A stretch of DNA of 64,000 bases. Source: JBFMFR01 sp040752025 (GTDB lineage Bacteria; Chloroflexota; Anaerolineae; Anaerolineales; UBA4823). Below, piece by piece: positions 49,162 to 59,123 of the stretch. A model generated the notes under the pieces. That model was not told the origin of the DNA. It did no database searches and was given only the letters and a program-made list of their open reading frames with translations. Numbering within the stretch: position 1 is the stretch's first letter; every line of letters starts with the position of its first letter. The stretch covers positions 1-64,000 of the forward strand of contig JBFMFR010000040.1 in the NCBI GenBank assembly GCA_040752025.1. Reading direction: 5' to 3'. The translations under genes were made by a program, and so were the position numbers.

Positions 49162-50886
49162 ATGAAACCTATAAATGATCATAAGATTCTATTTGTTCCC
49201 CCCGGACCGACCGTAGAGGTGCATTTGACAGACGGGCGCGTACTGTGTGGGCCACGGAACACCACTTTGGAGTGTTTCCTGAGGACTCTGCCTGAGGCAG
49301 ACAATCCTCCGATTATCGGTGGAATAGTCAATGGAGAGCTGCGTGAACTGACTTATCCCATAAAGATGGAATCTACCGTCCGGCCGGTGACCATGGGCGA
49401 GGCAGATGGGATGTTGATTTACCGCCGCTCGCTGGTCTTCCTGCTGGAAACTGCTTTCGACCAGCGTTTTCCGAAAGGGGTTTTGCAGGTTGATCACTCC
49501 GTTTCTTCCGGGGGCTATTTCTGCCAGGTACAGGAACGCCCACCGCTGACTCAGCAAGAACTGGCGCAACTGGAGGCGGATATGCGCCAGTTGGTCGAGG
49601 CCGATCTGCCATTCACGCGCCAGCAAGTCCCGCTGGAAGAAGCTGTAGAATATTTCAAGGAACACGGCAAGCATGAAAAGGTGCGCCTGCTGGCACACCG
49701 CCAGAAAAACTACCTGACACTCTACCAGCTCAAGGAGTATCTCGATTACCACCACGGCTACATGGTGCCCTCCACAGGTTACCTGCGCTGGTTCGAACTG
49801 ACTGCCACCGGCAATGGTTTCACCCTGCGTTTTCCGCGCCGCCATGCCCCCACCCAACTCTTACCGATGCCCGAGTACCCCAAGCTGCTCGCCACCTTCC
49901 GCCAATACGGTGATTGGCTGGATCGCCTGGGCATTGCCAGCGTTGGAGCGCTCAACGATGCGATCAAAGCAAAACGCAGCGATGAGATTATCCTGATTTC
50001 CGAGGCTCTGCACGAACAACACGTGACTCAAATGGCCAAGCAAATCGCCGAGCGCGCCGACCGGGTGCGCGTGGTTCTGATCGCTGGACCATCGTCATCC
50101 GGAAAAACTACTTTCTCCAAGCGCCTGGCGGTGCAACTGCTGGCCTATGGCATCTCCCCATTTCCACTGGCGATGGATGACTTTTTCATCGACCGCGAAA
50201 AAACACCGCTGGATGAAGAAGGCAAGCCTGACTTCGAGGCTCTGAACGCCCTGGACCTTGAACGCCTGGATAACAATCTGAGTCACCTGATCGCCGGAGA
50301 AATGGTTAAGTTACCCCATTATGATTTTCACACCGGCAAGAGCGGAGAAGGCGCACAGATCCAGCTCAAATCCAGCGATATCATCATTATGGAAGGCATT
50401 CACGGCCTGAACCCCCAACTGGTCTCTAACCTGCCCGCTGACCAGACCTTTCGCATCTATGCCTCGGCCCTGACACAGCTCAACCTGGATCGCCATAACC
50501 GGGTTTCAACCACAGATACACGCCTGCTCCGGCGCATCGTACGAGATGCCCGCGAGCGCGGTTACAGCGCATACCAAACGATCCAACGCTGGGAATCCGT
50601 ACGGCGCGGCGAAAAACGTTACATCTTTCCCTACCAGGAAAACGCCGACCTGATGTTCAACTCCGCCCTGGCGTACGAACTCTCGGCGCTGAAACCGCTC
50701 GCTGAGCCTTTACTGCGCCAGGTGCCTTACGGCACACCCGAGTATGTCGAAGCCAAGCGCCTGTTAGCCTTCCTGGAATGGTTCTTGCCTTTGGAAAGCG
50801 ATTTGATCCCCGGAAACTCTATTTTGAAAGAATTCGTTGGCAACTCAATCCTGAAGAATTTCACGCTTTGGCATAATCACATTTAG
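49162..50886 (+). CDS. TGS-domain nucleoside (uridine-type) kinase
   Basis: A 574-residue protein. The N-terminal part carries TGS and threonyl-tRNA-synthetase-like second additional domains (to about 250: HLTDGRVLCGPRNTT, YFKEHGKHEKVRLL). The C-terminal half is a P-loop uridine-kinase-like domain with GPSSSGKTTFSKRL (about 312-325), MDDFFIDRE and EGIHGLNP. The family is annotated as nucleoside kinase; the physiological role is not clear. The end IPGNSILKEFVGNSIL is typical. The malic enzyme gene follows after 26 nt. Confidence 0.9.
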   Translation: MKPINDHKILFVPPGPTVEVHLTDGRVLCGPRNTTLECFLRTLPEADNPPIIGGIVNGELRELTYPIKMESTVRPVTMGEADGMLIYRRSLVFLLETAFDQRFPKGVLQVDHSVSSGGYFCQVQERPPLTQQELAQLEADMRQLVEADLPFTRQQVPLEEAVEYFKEHGKHEKVRLLAHRQKNYLTLYQLKEYLDYHHGYMVPSTGYLRWFELTATGNGFTLRFPRRHAPTQLLPMPEYPKLLATFRQYGDWLDRLGIASVGALNDAIKAKRSDEIILISEALHEQHVTQMAKQIAERADRVRVVLIAGPSSSGKTTFSKRLAVQLLAYGISPFPLAMDDFFIDREKTPLDEEGKPDFEALNALDLERLDNNLSHLIAGEMVKLPHYDFHTGKSGEGAQIQLKSSDIIIMEGIHGLNPQLVSNLPADQTFRIYASALTQLNLDRHNRVSTTDTRLLRRIVRDARERGYSAYQTIQRWESVRRGEKRYIFPYQENADLMFNSALAYELSALKPLAEPLLRQVPYGTPEYVEAKRLLAFLEWFLPLESDLIPGNSILKEFVGNSILKNFTLWHNHI

Positions 50887-50912
50887 AAAGCCCGTCCCAA
50901 CAAAAGAACCCG

Positions 50913-52259
50913 ATGAACACCAACAAGTTAGCCCGTACAATCCGCTGCCGCAACGACCAGGCCACCGGCACACTGGCGCATTTATTGCTTGCAATCGCTG
51001 AAGCAGGTGGCGATGTCGGTGAAATCCGTATGATCCAAGAAACGCACCGCTCAACCATTCGCGACATCAATATCTATGTCGAAGATGAGGAGCAACTCTC
51101 GGGCGTTATCGTTGCCATGTCAGCCAATCCAGGAACGCGAGTCCTGGCCGTACGCGATGAAGTGTTGGAGCTGCACCAGCTTGGGAAGATCGCGGTGCGC
51201 AGCCGTTACCCCCTGGATTCACTGGCAACACTCCGCAGGGTCTATACTCCCGGTGTAGCCGAAGTCTGCCTGAAAATTGCGGCTGACCCCGGCCTGGCGC
51301 GCCAGTATACCTGCATCAGCCACCTGATTGCTATCGTCACAGACGGCAGCGCCATCCTCGGCCTGGGCAATATCGGCTCGTTGGCAGGCATGCCCGTGAT
51401 GGAAGGTAAAGCTATGCTGATGGAATCATTGGTGGGGCTTTCGGGGGTGCCGATTCTGCTCGACAGCCAGGATGTCGACACCATCGTCGAAACCGTGGCC
51501 ACCATCGCCCCTACGTTCGGCGCCATCCAATTAGAGGATATCGCCGCGCCTCGCTGCTTTGAAATCGAACAACGACTGCAAGCGCGCCTGGACATGCCCA
51601 TCATGCACGATGATCAGCATGGCACGGCAGTGGTGACCACTGCTGCTCTGACCAATGCCTGCCGGCGCAGCAATATGGATCTTTGCCGCGCCCGCATCGG
51701 GCAAGTTGGCCTGGGAGCGGCCGGGCATGCCATTGGAAATATGCTGATGAAATTGACCGGCAATCCCATCCTGGGAGCGGATCTTTCAGAAGATGCCATG
51801 CAGCGCTTCATCCAAATCGGCGGGAAGCCTTCGACTTTAGGCGAGATCATGCGCCAGGCCGATATCGTCATCGCCACAACCGGCGCTCCCGGTTTGATCA
51901 AACCCGAGATGATACGCAAGGGGCAGATCATCCTGGCTCTCTCTAACCCTAAACCCGAAATCGATCCTGACCTCGCCCTGGCTGCCGGGGCCGCTTTCGC
52001 CGCAGACGGCAAATCCGTCAACAACGTTCTGGGCTTCCCCGGCATCTTGCGCGGCGCTGTAGACAGCAACGCAGTGCGCATCAGCCATGAGATGTACCTG
52101 GCGGCTGCCACGACCATCGCCAATCTCACGCCCCCAGAGGAATTGGTGCCTAACCCGTTGGACAAAGATGTTCACAAGGCAGTAGCTCGCGCCGTGGCGC
52201 GCAAAGCCTTCGAAGAAGGCCTGGCGCGCGCTGAATTCGTCCCCTACATTGAAGATTGA
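50913..52259 (+). CDS. NAD(P)-dependent malic enzyme with N-terminal ACT domain
   Basis: A 448-residue enzyme that oxidatively decarboxylates malate to pyruvate. An ACT-like domain (about 1-80) precedes the catalytic domain with YTPGVAEVC, VTDGSAILGLGNIG, MPVMEGKAMLM, MHDDQHGTAVV and a Rossmann segment IGQVGLGAAGHAIG. The ACT part suggests allosteric control by an amino acid or similar ligand. It starts shortly after the nucleoside kinase and is likely in its operon. Confidence 0.95.
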   Translation: MNTNKLARTIRCRNDQATGTLAHLLLAIAEAGGDVGEIRMIQETHRSTIRDINIYVEDEEQLSGVIVAMSANPGTRVLAVRDEVLELHQLGKIAVRSRYPLDSLATLRRVYTPGVAEVCLKIAADPGLARQYTCISHLIAIVTDGSAILGLGNIGSLAGMPVMEGKAMLMESLVGLSGVPILLDSQDVDTIVETVATIAPTFGAIQLEDIAAPRCFEIEQRLQARLDMPIMHDDQHGTAVVTTAALTNACRRSNMDLCRARIGQVGLGAAGHAIGNMLMKLTGNPILGADLSEDAMQRFIQIGGKPSTLGEIMRQADIVIATTGAPGLIKPEMIRKGQIILALSNPKPEIDPDLALAAGAAFAADGKSVNNVLGFPGILRGAVDSNAVRISHEMYLAAATTIANLTPPEELVPNPLDKDVHKAVARAVARKAFEEGLARAEFVPYIED

Positions 52260-52297
52260 GTTCGCTCCGGCGCGTGCAAGCCTATCGAGTAAATGTC

Positions 52298-54040
52298 ATG
52301 AGCATGAAACAATTCTTAAAGTTAGTTGGTGTTCTACTCGCAGTGATTTATCTGCTCACCACCAGCCCGGCTGCGGCCTCACTGCCAACACCTGAAAACC
52401 CCATATCCACTACACAGCAAACACCCATCCCACCCGGCATGGATGAACCCTATTGGGTGGTGCGCGCCTATTACACCGACCGCCAGATGGTCGACCGGCT
52501 GGCACAATGGCTCGAACCCTGGGAAGTGCACCACGATCAGGGCTACCTGGTGGTCGGCGTCAACCAGTCCGATTACAACTTGTTGGAGACCCTGGGCTTC
52601 CGCCTGGAAGTAGACCAGCAACTGACCAAACAGATCAACAGCCCGCGCCAGGTTTCCCCGCTGCAAACCAGCGGCATTCCCGGCTTTTCCTGCTATCGCA
52701 CAGTCGAAGAGACATTCGCCAGCGCCCAGGCGATTGTAGATGCGCACCCACACCTGGCCAGTTGGAACGACATCGGCGATTCCTGGGACAAGATTCATTC
52801 CAGTGGAACCAGCGGCTACGATTTGCAAGTGCTGCGCCTGACCAACGACCAGATACCAGGCCCCAAGCCCAAGTTATTCATCATGTCTTCAATTCACGCC
52901 CGCGAATATACACCCGCCGAATTGAACACGCGCTTCGCCGAACATCTGGTAAACCTTTACGACCAGGATCCTGATATCACCTGGCTACTGGATTACCAGG
53001 AGATCCACCTGCTGCTGCAATCCAATCCAGACGGGCGCAAATATGCCGAAACCGGGCTGTTATGGCGCAAAAACACCAACCAGAACTACTGCTCGCCAGC
53101 TTCTATTTATCGCGGGGCAGATCTGAACCGCAACTTCGCATTTCAATGGGCATGCTGTGGCGGCTCCAGCGGCTCACCTTGCAATGAAACCTACCGCGGG
53201 CCAACGGCTGCGTCAGAGCCGGAGACACAGGCCATCCAGAGCTACCTGCGCAGTGAATTCGAGGACCGGCGCGAAGATTTGCTCACCGATCCCGCACCTA
53301 CCGATACGATGGGTTTGTTCATTGATTTGCACAGCTACAGCAACCTGGTTCTGTGGCCCTGGGGCTTCACCAGCACGCCCGCGCCGAATGGGTTAGCATT
53401 GCAGACCCTGGGGCGCAAGTTCGCCTACTTCAATCATTATATCCCTGAGCAGGCTTCCGGGTTATACCCGACAGACGGCGCTACCGACGATTTTGCATAC
53501 GGAGACCTGGGTTTAGCTGCCTATACCTTCGAACTGGGGAACAACTTTTTCGAGACCTGCAGCTTCTTTGAAAATACGATCCTGCCCCAAAACTTGCCTG
53601 CGCTGCTTTACGCAGCCAAAGCTGCGCGCCGCCCTTACATGAGCCCGGCCGGCCCAGATATCCTTTCCGTTGGGATCTCAACCGACCAGGTGATCCCAGG
53701 TGAGCCCATCCAGCTTACCGCGACCGCCGACGATACGCGCTATCAGAACACACTCGGCGCTGAACCGGTTCAAAATATTGCCGCCGTTGAATATTCCATC
53801 GACATCCCCGATTGGACCAGCGACCCCGCGCCCACATTTTATGCCATGTCGCCTGTGGATGGCGCGTTCAACCAAACCATCGAGAACGTGACCGCCACCA
53901 TCGATACCAGCAGCTTGAGCCCCGGGCGTCACATCCTGTTCATTCGCGGCCAGGATGCCGCAGGCAACTGGGGCCCGCCCACAGCCTACTTCTTCTCAAT
54001 CCAGCATGTGTTCTTCTTCCCGCTGATGCCTGTGCCCTGA
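52298..54040 (+). CDS. Secreted M14 zinc carboxypeptidase
   Basis: A 580-residue exported protein with a signal peptide (about 1-27, VGVLLAVIYLLTTSPAAA). The M14 peptidase domain has the zinc ligands in SSIHAREYTPAE (His-x2-Glu) and a later LHSYSN histidine, LNRNFAFQW, and the catalytic-type Glu in YTFELGNNF. The C-terminal region (about 455-580) is an Ig-like or Big-type beta domain. ATG 52298 is chosen since the upstream in-frame TTG overlaps the malic enzyme. It degrades external peptides from the C-terminus, fitting a protein-degrading heterotroph. Confidence 0.9.
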   Translation: MSMKQFLKLVGVLLAVIYLLTTSPAAASLPTPENPISTTQQTPIPPGMDEPYWVVRAYYTDRQMVDRLAQWLEPWEVHHDQGYLVVGVNQSDYNLLETLGFRLEVDQQLTKQINSPRQVSPLQTSGIPGFSCYRTVEETFASAQAIVDAHPHLASWNDIGDSWDKIHSSGTSGYDLQVLRLTNDQIPGPKPKLFIMSSIHAREYTPAELNTRFAEHLVNLYDQDPDITWLLDYQEIHLLLQSNPDGRKYAETGLLWRKNTNQNYCSPASIYRGADLNRNFAFQWACCGGSSGSPCNETYRGPTAASEPETQAIQSYLRSEFEDRREDLLTDPAPTDTMGLFIDLHSYSNLVLWPWGFTSTPAPNGLALQTLGRKFAYFNHYIPEQASGLYPTDGATDDFAYGDLGLAAYTFELGNNFFETCSFFENTILPQNLPALLYAAKAARRPYMSPAGPDILSVGISTDQVIPGEPIQLTATADDTRYQNTLGAEPVQNIAAVEYSIDIPDWTSDPAPTFYAMSPVDGAFNQTIENVTATIDTSSLSPGRHILFIRGQDAAGNWGPPTAYFFSIQHVFFFPLMPVP

Positions 54041-54068
54041 TAGCTTCGATCTGTTGGAAATGGCAAAT

Positions 54069-54527
54069 TCACTCCGAACTGCGCCGGGTGAAGATCAACC
54101 AGGCGCCCAGGAATGCCCAAATCCCCAACAAAATCCCCAGGGGCCACAGGCGCGCCAGCTTCTGCCAGAACAGGTTCCGCGGCCTGTTCAAAGCCGGCTC
54201 ACCCGGTGGACGTTCTGCCAGCAAAAGCACATCCGTGGGGGTCGCCGTTGGCGGATAAAGGAACGTGACTGTCGGGAGAGGCAACAACGTAGCTGTCGCA
54301 GTGATTGTCGGTGACGCTTCTATTGTAGAGAGCAGCGATTCGTCCGGCGAAGTGGTAGCTTCCTGCAAAGCCTGGTGATCAGGCCCCTGCGCCCTTGCCG
54401 AATCTGCCATCCAACCTAGAAGCATGATCACGAAAAGTATCCCCATCAGAATGACTCCCAGCAAAATTTTTCGAGAGTCCCGATTGCGCTTTCTAAGCAA
54501 ACTTGCACGGCAGGCTTGAACAGGCAT
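54069..54527 (-). CDS. Small bitopic membrane protein, unknown
   Basis: A 152-residue product with a basic start, a hydrophobic helix (about 20-42), a Thr/Pro/Ser-rich external linker (TTSPDES..., TPTDV), and a second helix near the C-terminus (about 128-146) ending FTRRSSE. No family is recognised. It is convergent with the carboxypeptidase and divergent from the HD-GYP gene. Confidence 0.55.
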   Translation of the reverse strand: MPVQACRASLLRKRNRDSRKILLGVILMGILFVIMLLGWMADSARAQGPDHQALQEATTSPDESLLSTIEASPTITATATLLPLPTVTFLYPPTATPTDVLLLAERPPGEPALNRPRNLFWQKLARLWPLGILLGIWAFLGAWLIFTRRSSE

Positions 54528-54582
54528 ATGAAAATCCTTGGATCTATTCCAGTTTGTTCAATTATACAACCGATGAGCGTGT

Positions 54583-54588
54583 TATAAT
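54583..54588 (+). promoter_or_regulatory. Possible -10 element of the HD-GYP gene
   Basis: A perfect TATAAT 44 nt before the ATG at 54633. No clear -35 at the normal distance. Confidence 0.4.
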
Positions 54589-54632
54589 CCTGCCGCGAGA
54601 TTGCAATTGCACAGCAGAGCTGGCCCGCCGCT

Positions 54633-55634
54633 ATGGATTTTCCCACACTACCAATTAACGGTAAACACATTCTTGTCGTTGAAGATAACATCCATGTCCG
54701 GCAAATCGTTGCCCAGGTGTTGGAGATCGAGGGGTATAACGTCCACCAGGCTCCGGATGGTATAGCCGCGCTGCAGTTAATGCAGTTTGTTCTGCCGGAT
54801 CTGATCATCTCAGAATTCAATATGCCCAGGATGAGTGGGCTAGAATTCTATCAAGCCGTGCGAAAAAACCCGCAGTGGGTTGCTGTACCTTTCATCTATT
54901 TAACATCCTATGCTTCGCCGGAAGAAGTGCAGCACGGACGCGAACTCGGCGTAGAAGAATATCTGGCCAAACCGATCGACCCAGGCAGCCTGGTGAAAAT
55001 TGTCAACGCCCGTCTGCTGCGCACTGCCGAGCTGCGTGTAGCATTGATCGATCAGGCTTACCTGGAAACGGTCAATGTATTGGCCAACACAATCGAAGGG
55101 CGCGACCCTTACACACACGGTCATGTCGAACGCGTGGCCAAGTATGCCAACTGGCTGGCCGAGGAATTGGGTTGGCCGGAAGAAAATATACGCCTGCTGG
55201 CCTTCGGCGCTCGCCTGCATGATATCGGCAAAATCATCGTTCCCGATCATATCCTGAAAAAAAACAGCGGGTTAACGCCGGAAGAATGGGAGCTAATGAA
55301 ACAGCACCCAGTTGCAGGGGCAAAAATCTTGCGCAATATCCACCATTTGCAAGCTGCTGAACCCTATGTTTTATCTCATCACGAACGTTGGGATGGCAGC
55401 GGGTATCCTTTCAGATTGCAAGGGCGCGAGATTCCCATCGAAGGCCGTCTGCTGGCGATCGCAGACGTTTACGATGCTCTGACCACCCACCGCCCCTATC
55501 ACCCAGCACGCCCCCAATCCGAAGTCTGTACCTACTTGATTGCTCGCGCTGGAACCCATTTCGACCCGGATTTGGTTACGATCTTCATCAAAGCCATCCA
55601 GGAACGTAAAAAGTACCCTTTTGAGCGGAATTGA
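54633..55634 (+). CDS. Response regulator with HD-GYP phosphodiesterase domain
   Basis: A 333-residue protein: receiver domain (about 10-130) then HD-GYP (about 145-330) with HD in ARLHDIGKIIVPDH and the HHERWDGSGYP and GRLLAIADVYDALT motifs. HD-GYP enzymes cleave cyclic di-GMP. In the receiver, the usual phospho-acceptor Asp is Glu (LIISEFNMPRMSG), while EDN at the start and Thr/Lys are kept. The domain may therefore be permanently in an active-like state. The stop overlaps the next start (TGATG), coupling it to the glycosyltransferase. Confidence 0.93.
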   Translation: MDFPTLPINGKHILVVEDNIHVRQIVAQVLEIEGYNVHQAPDGIAALQLMQFVLPDLIISEFNMPRMSGLEFYQAVRKNPQWVAVPFIYLTSYASPEEVQHGRELGVEEYLAKPIDPGSLVKIVNARLLRTAELRVALIDQAYLETVNVLANTIEGRDPYTHGHVERVAKYANWLAEELGWPEENIRLLAFGARLHDIGKIIVPDHILKKNSGLTPEEWELMKQHPVAGAKILRNIHHLQAAEPYVLSHHERWDGSGYPFRLQGREIPIEGRLLAIADVYDALTTHRPYHPARPQSEVCTYLIARAGTHFDPDLVTIFIKAIQERKKYPFERN

Positions 55635-56617
55635 TGAAGCTGTTAATCCAGATTCCCTGCTATAACGAAGCGCAAACGCTGCCAATCACCCTGCAAGCAT
55701 TACCGCGCCAGCTAGATGGGATCAATACAATCGAATACCTGATCATCGATGATGGCAGCCACGATGAAACCGCGCAGGTCGCCAGGCAGGCAGGCGCGCA
55801 CCACCTGGTGCGTTTACCCAGGCATATGGGCCTGGCAGCCGGCTTTGTCGCCGGCTTAGAAGCCTGCCTGAAGCATGGCGCCGATATCATTGTCAACACG
55901 GATGCGGATAACCAATACAACGCTGAGGATATCCAAAAACTGATCGACCCCATCCTGCAGGGCCAGGCAGAGATCGTCATCGGCGACCGGGGCGTGGCCA
56001 GCCTGCCAACCTTCTCGCCTACCAAACGCATCTTACAGCGTTTTGGGAGCTGGGTCGTCGCCCAGGCGTCTGGCTTTGAAATTCCGGATGCCACCTCTGG
56101 CTTTCGCTCCTTCAGCCGAGAAGCAGCCTTGCGCATGCTGGTGATGAATGACTACACCTACACCCTGGAAACCCTGATCCAGGCAGGGGCGCGCAACATG
56201 GCTGTGATCCATGTACCCGTGCGCGTCAACCCGCAGACGCGCCCATCCCGCCTGATCCGCAGCACGCCGGCGTACCTGCTGAACTCAGCCAGGACGATTG
56301 TGCGCTCCTATACCATGTACCGGCCTTTGCGCGTTTTCACATTGGCGAGCAGCCTGTTGATCGCGGCTGGCCTGATCCTGACTGTGCGCTTCCTGATTTT
56401 CTACTTCATGGGCCAGGGCGGCGGCCATGTGCAATCTTTGATCCTGGCGGCGATCCTGCTCATCATCGGCTTTCAAACCCTGTTGATCGGGTTGGTAGCA
56501 GATGTGATTGGCTTCAACCGCATCATCCTGGAAGAATTGTTATATCGCCTGCGTCGCAGCGAAGTCAGCCAACACACCCCCCCGGCAACGCCGCCAACCG
56601 ACGAATCCGATGCTTAG
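55634..56617 (+). CDS. Family 2 glycosyltransferase with C-terminal membrane helices
   Basis: A 327-residue GT-A enzyme like dolichol-phosphate mannose synthases: LIQIPCYNEAQTLP (start), IDDGSHDETAQVA, TDADNQYNAEDI (the DxD metal site) and SGFRSFSREAALRM. Two C-terminal helices (about 235-295) suggest it transfers sugar to a polyprenyl phosphate. ATG 55634 overlaps the HD-GYP stop. It ends overlapping the next gene by 8 nt. Confidence 0.92.
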   Translation: MKLLIQIPCYNEAQTLPITLQALPRQLDGINTIEYLIIDDGSHDETAQVARQAGAHHLVRLPRHMGLAAGFVAGLEACLKHGADIIVNTDADNQYNAEDIQKLIDPILQGQAEIVIGDRGVASLPTFSPTKRILQRFGSWVVAQASGFEIPDATSGFRSFSREAALRMLVMNDYTYTLETLIQAGARNMAVIHVPVRVNPQTRPSRLIRSTPAYLLNSARTIVRSYTMYRPLRVFTLASSLLIAAGLILTVRFLIFYFMGQGGGHVQSLILAAILLIIGFQTLLIGLVADVIGFNRIILEELLYRLRRSEVSQHTPPATPPTDESDA

Positions 56618-59081
56618 GAAACTGGCCTTCCTGCTGCTTGGGCTGGTGAGCCTGGCAGCCTGCGCCCCCATCGAGAAGATCGAACAAAGCCTCATTACCC
56701 AAAAAGAACCACTCCAGGCAGGCAGAACGCTGGGCCAGACCTTCGTGGCGCGCTATGAGGGCTTGCAGGAGATCGCCATTTACCTGGAGCCGCTGGAAAC
56801 CGGGCGGGGGAAAGTGCAGGTGCGCCTGTTCCCCGATCCAGAAACCGCTACAGAGCTGGCAGCCGCAGAACTGCCATTGCAAAACGTCAGCCATGCAGGT
56901 TATTTTTATTTCCGGTTTGCACCGCTGCCTGCCTCCACCCAGCAGTATTATTTCGTTCAGATCGAAATACAGGGTGAAGGGCGTGTCAATGCCGGTGCGG
57001 CCCCGGGCAACGCTTATCTAAACGGCGCCCTCTACGTAGATCAAGCGCCCCAAGACGCCCAACTGGCTTTCCGGCTGGGGTACCAGCCTTACAGTCTGGC
57101 CCTGGGATTGGTGAAAGAATCCAGCACCTGGTTGGCGCTGCTGGGGGCCGGGCTGCTGCTGTTCGTCTTGCCGGGTTGGGCGCTTTTCAGTGTTGCCTGG
57201 CCTGGCTGGCCAGAGCTGCATTGGAGCGCGAAGCTTGGCCTGGGCAGCGGGATGAGCCTGGTGATTTACCCTGTCTTGCTGCTGTGGACGGACCTGTTCG
57301 GGTTGCATTTGGGGGCGCTTTACGCCTGGTTACCCATCCTGGCTGGCACCGGCATCCTCGCCTGGCGTCACCGGCACATCTCCAAAAGCCATCCCATCGC
57401 ACTTTGGAAAGAAGCCTGGAAACGCTGCTGGCATTCAGCCGATCTCTGGCCCAACCTGGCGCTATTTGGCCTGATCGGCCTGATTTTTCTGACACGCGCC
57501 TGGGTCATCCGTGGCCTGGAAGCGCCCATGTGGGGGGATGGATACCAGCATACCGTAATGGTGCAACTGATCCAGGATCACAACGGCCTGTTCGATTCCT
57601 GGCTCCCCTACGCCGAGATCGAGAGCTTGAATTATCACTTCGGCTTCCACATCCTGGCAGCAGCCTTCCAATGGATCACCCGCTTGCCTGTACAGCAGGC
57701 AGTTCTCTGGACGGGGCAGATCTTGAACGCTCTAGCGGTGGTCAGCCTGCTGCCGCTGGTGATGCTCCCGCGCCGCAGCCTGTGGGCTGGATTGGTCGCT
57801 ATTTTACTGGCAGGTCTGCTGTCGCCTATGCCGATGTACTATGTCAATTGGAGCCGCTACACCCAACTGGCCGCGCAGGTGATCTTGCCGGCTTTTGTCG
57901 CCGCTGCCTGGAGCCTGTTCGAAGCCAAACCCATCCAAAAGAGCGCTGGCCTGGCTGCCTGCCTGCTCCTGGCCGGCCTGGCGCTGACGCATTACCGCGT
58001 CCTGCTGCTGGCGTTGTGCGCCCTGCCGGCCGGGTTGCTCCTGACCGGCTCCGAATCTCGATCTGGGAAACGCCTGCTTGAACAAGCCACAACAATCTTC
58101 TGGATCGGTGCAGGATCTTTGCTGCTCTTCTTGCCCTGGCTGGCACGCATCTACTCCGGGAAAATCATGCACATCTTCGTGCATTCGCTCCAAACGCTCC
58201 CCAGCCAGGCAGGGAATTACGTCTGGCAGGCGAACCGCCTGGATCATCTTTCCGCTTACTTACCTGTGCCTGTCTGGCTGCTTTTGGCGCTGGCGATGGG
58301 CTGGGGATTGTGGAAACGCAATCGTTACGTGGCGCGGATCGGGGCCTGGTGGTTCTTCATTTTGCTTGCCACCAACCCGAACTGGTTGAACCTGCCGGGG
58401 ATGGGTCTGATCACCAATTTCGCCATCGCCATCGCCGCCTATATCCCGGCCGGGTTTTTGATCGGTGCCGCCGGCGGCGAGCTACTCGAATCCCTATCCG
58501 CGGCGCGGCGCATTGCCTGGCAGGCGCGCTCCAGTTCGTGCCGCGCCGCCAGTCTGGCCTGGCTTCCCGCTCTTTTCACCGTGGCGCTTTTATGCGGCGG
58601 GCTGTGGGGCGCTCGCCAGCGGCTATGGGACGCCAATCCCATCCAGCACGCCCTGGTCACCCGCCCAGATAGGATCGCGGCGAGCTGGATCCAGGCTAAC
58701 TTGCCGGCCGAGGCGCGTTTCCTGGTCAATGGCTCAGTCGTATACAATGGCATTGCCACTGCCGGAAGCGATGGCGGCTGGTGGCTGCCGTTGATTGCCA
58801 GGCGAGCCTCCACGCTGCCTCCCATGAACGATGTGCTCGAAGGGACAGGCCAGATGGCCACGGCGACTCAACTTTACACCGAAATCAGCGCCAAAGGCCT
58901 GCAAAGCCCGGAGGTGCTCGCTTTACTACACCAACAACGAGTCACACACGTGTACCTGGGACAAAGACAAGGGCAGATCAACCCCGCCAGCCCGGCGATC
59001 AACCCGGCAGATTTATTTGCCAGCCCGTCTTATGAACTCATCTATCACCGGGATAACGTGTATATCTTTGCCATTAAATAA
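56610..59081 (+). CDS. Large polytopic membrane protein with lipoprotein-like signal (GT39/GT-C-like)
   Basis: An 823-residue protein. It opens with a lipoprotein-type signal (LAFLLLGLVSLAAC, Cys about 18). An external beta-rich domain (about 20-165) follows, then about twelve hydrophobic helices and a C-terminal external part. The layout resembles GT-C glycosyltransferases using polyprenyl-linked sugars, possibly fed by the GT2 upstream; no catalytic motif is certain. ATG 56610 overlaps the GT2 stop. Confidence 0.7.
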   Translation: MLRKLAFLLLGLVSLAACAPIEKIEQSLITQKEPLQAGRTLGQTFVARYEGLQEIAIYLEPLETGRGKVQVRLFPDPETATELAAAELPLQNVSHAGYFYFRFAPLPASTQQYYFVQIEIQGEGRVNAGAAPGNAYLNGALYVDQAPQDAQLAFRLGYQPYSLALGLVKESSTWLALLGAGLLLFVLPGWALFSVAWPGWPELHWSAKLGLGSGMSLVIYPVLLLWTDLFGLHLGALYAWLPILAGTGILAWRHRHISKSHPIALWKEAWKRCWHSADLWPNLALFGLIGLIFLTRAWVIRGLEAPMWGDGYQHTVMVQLIQDHNGLFDSWLPYAEIESLNYHFGFHILAAAFQWITRLPVQQAVLWTGQILNALAVVSLLPLVMLPRRSLWAGLVAILLAGLLSPMPMYYVNWSRYTQLAAQVILPAFVAAAWSLFEAKPIQKSAGLAACLLLAGLALTHYRVLLLALCALPAGLLLTGSESRSGKRLLEQATTIFWIGAGSLLLFLPWLARIYSGKIMHIFVHSLQTLPSQAGNYVWQANRLDHLSAYLPVPVWLLLALAMGWGLWKRNRYVARIGAWWFFILLATNPNWLNLPGMGLITNFAIAIAAYIPAGFLIGAAGGELLESLSAARRIAWQARSSSCRAASLAWLPALFTVALLCGGLWGARQRLWDANPIQHALVTRPDRIAASWIQANLPAEARFLVNGSVVYNGIATAGSDGGWWLPLIARRASTLPPMNDVLEGTGQMATATQLYTEISAKGLQSPEVLALLHQQRVTHVYLGQRQGQINPASPAINPADLFASPSYELIYHRDNVYIFAIK

Positions 59082-59123
59082 ACCCTGAGTAGAGCGATCT
59101 ACATAAGCAAATCAACTTCTCCT

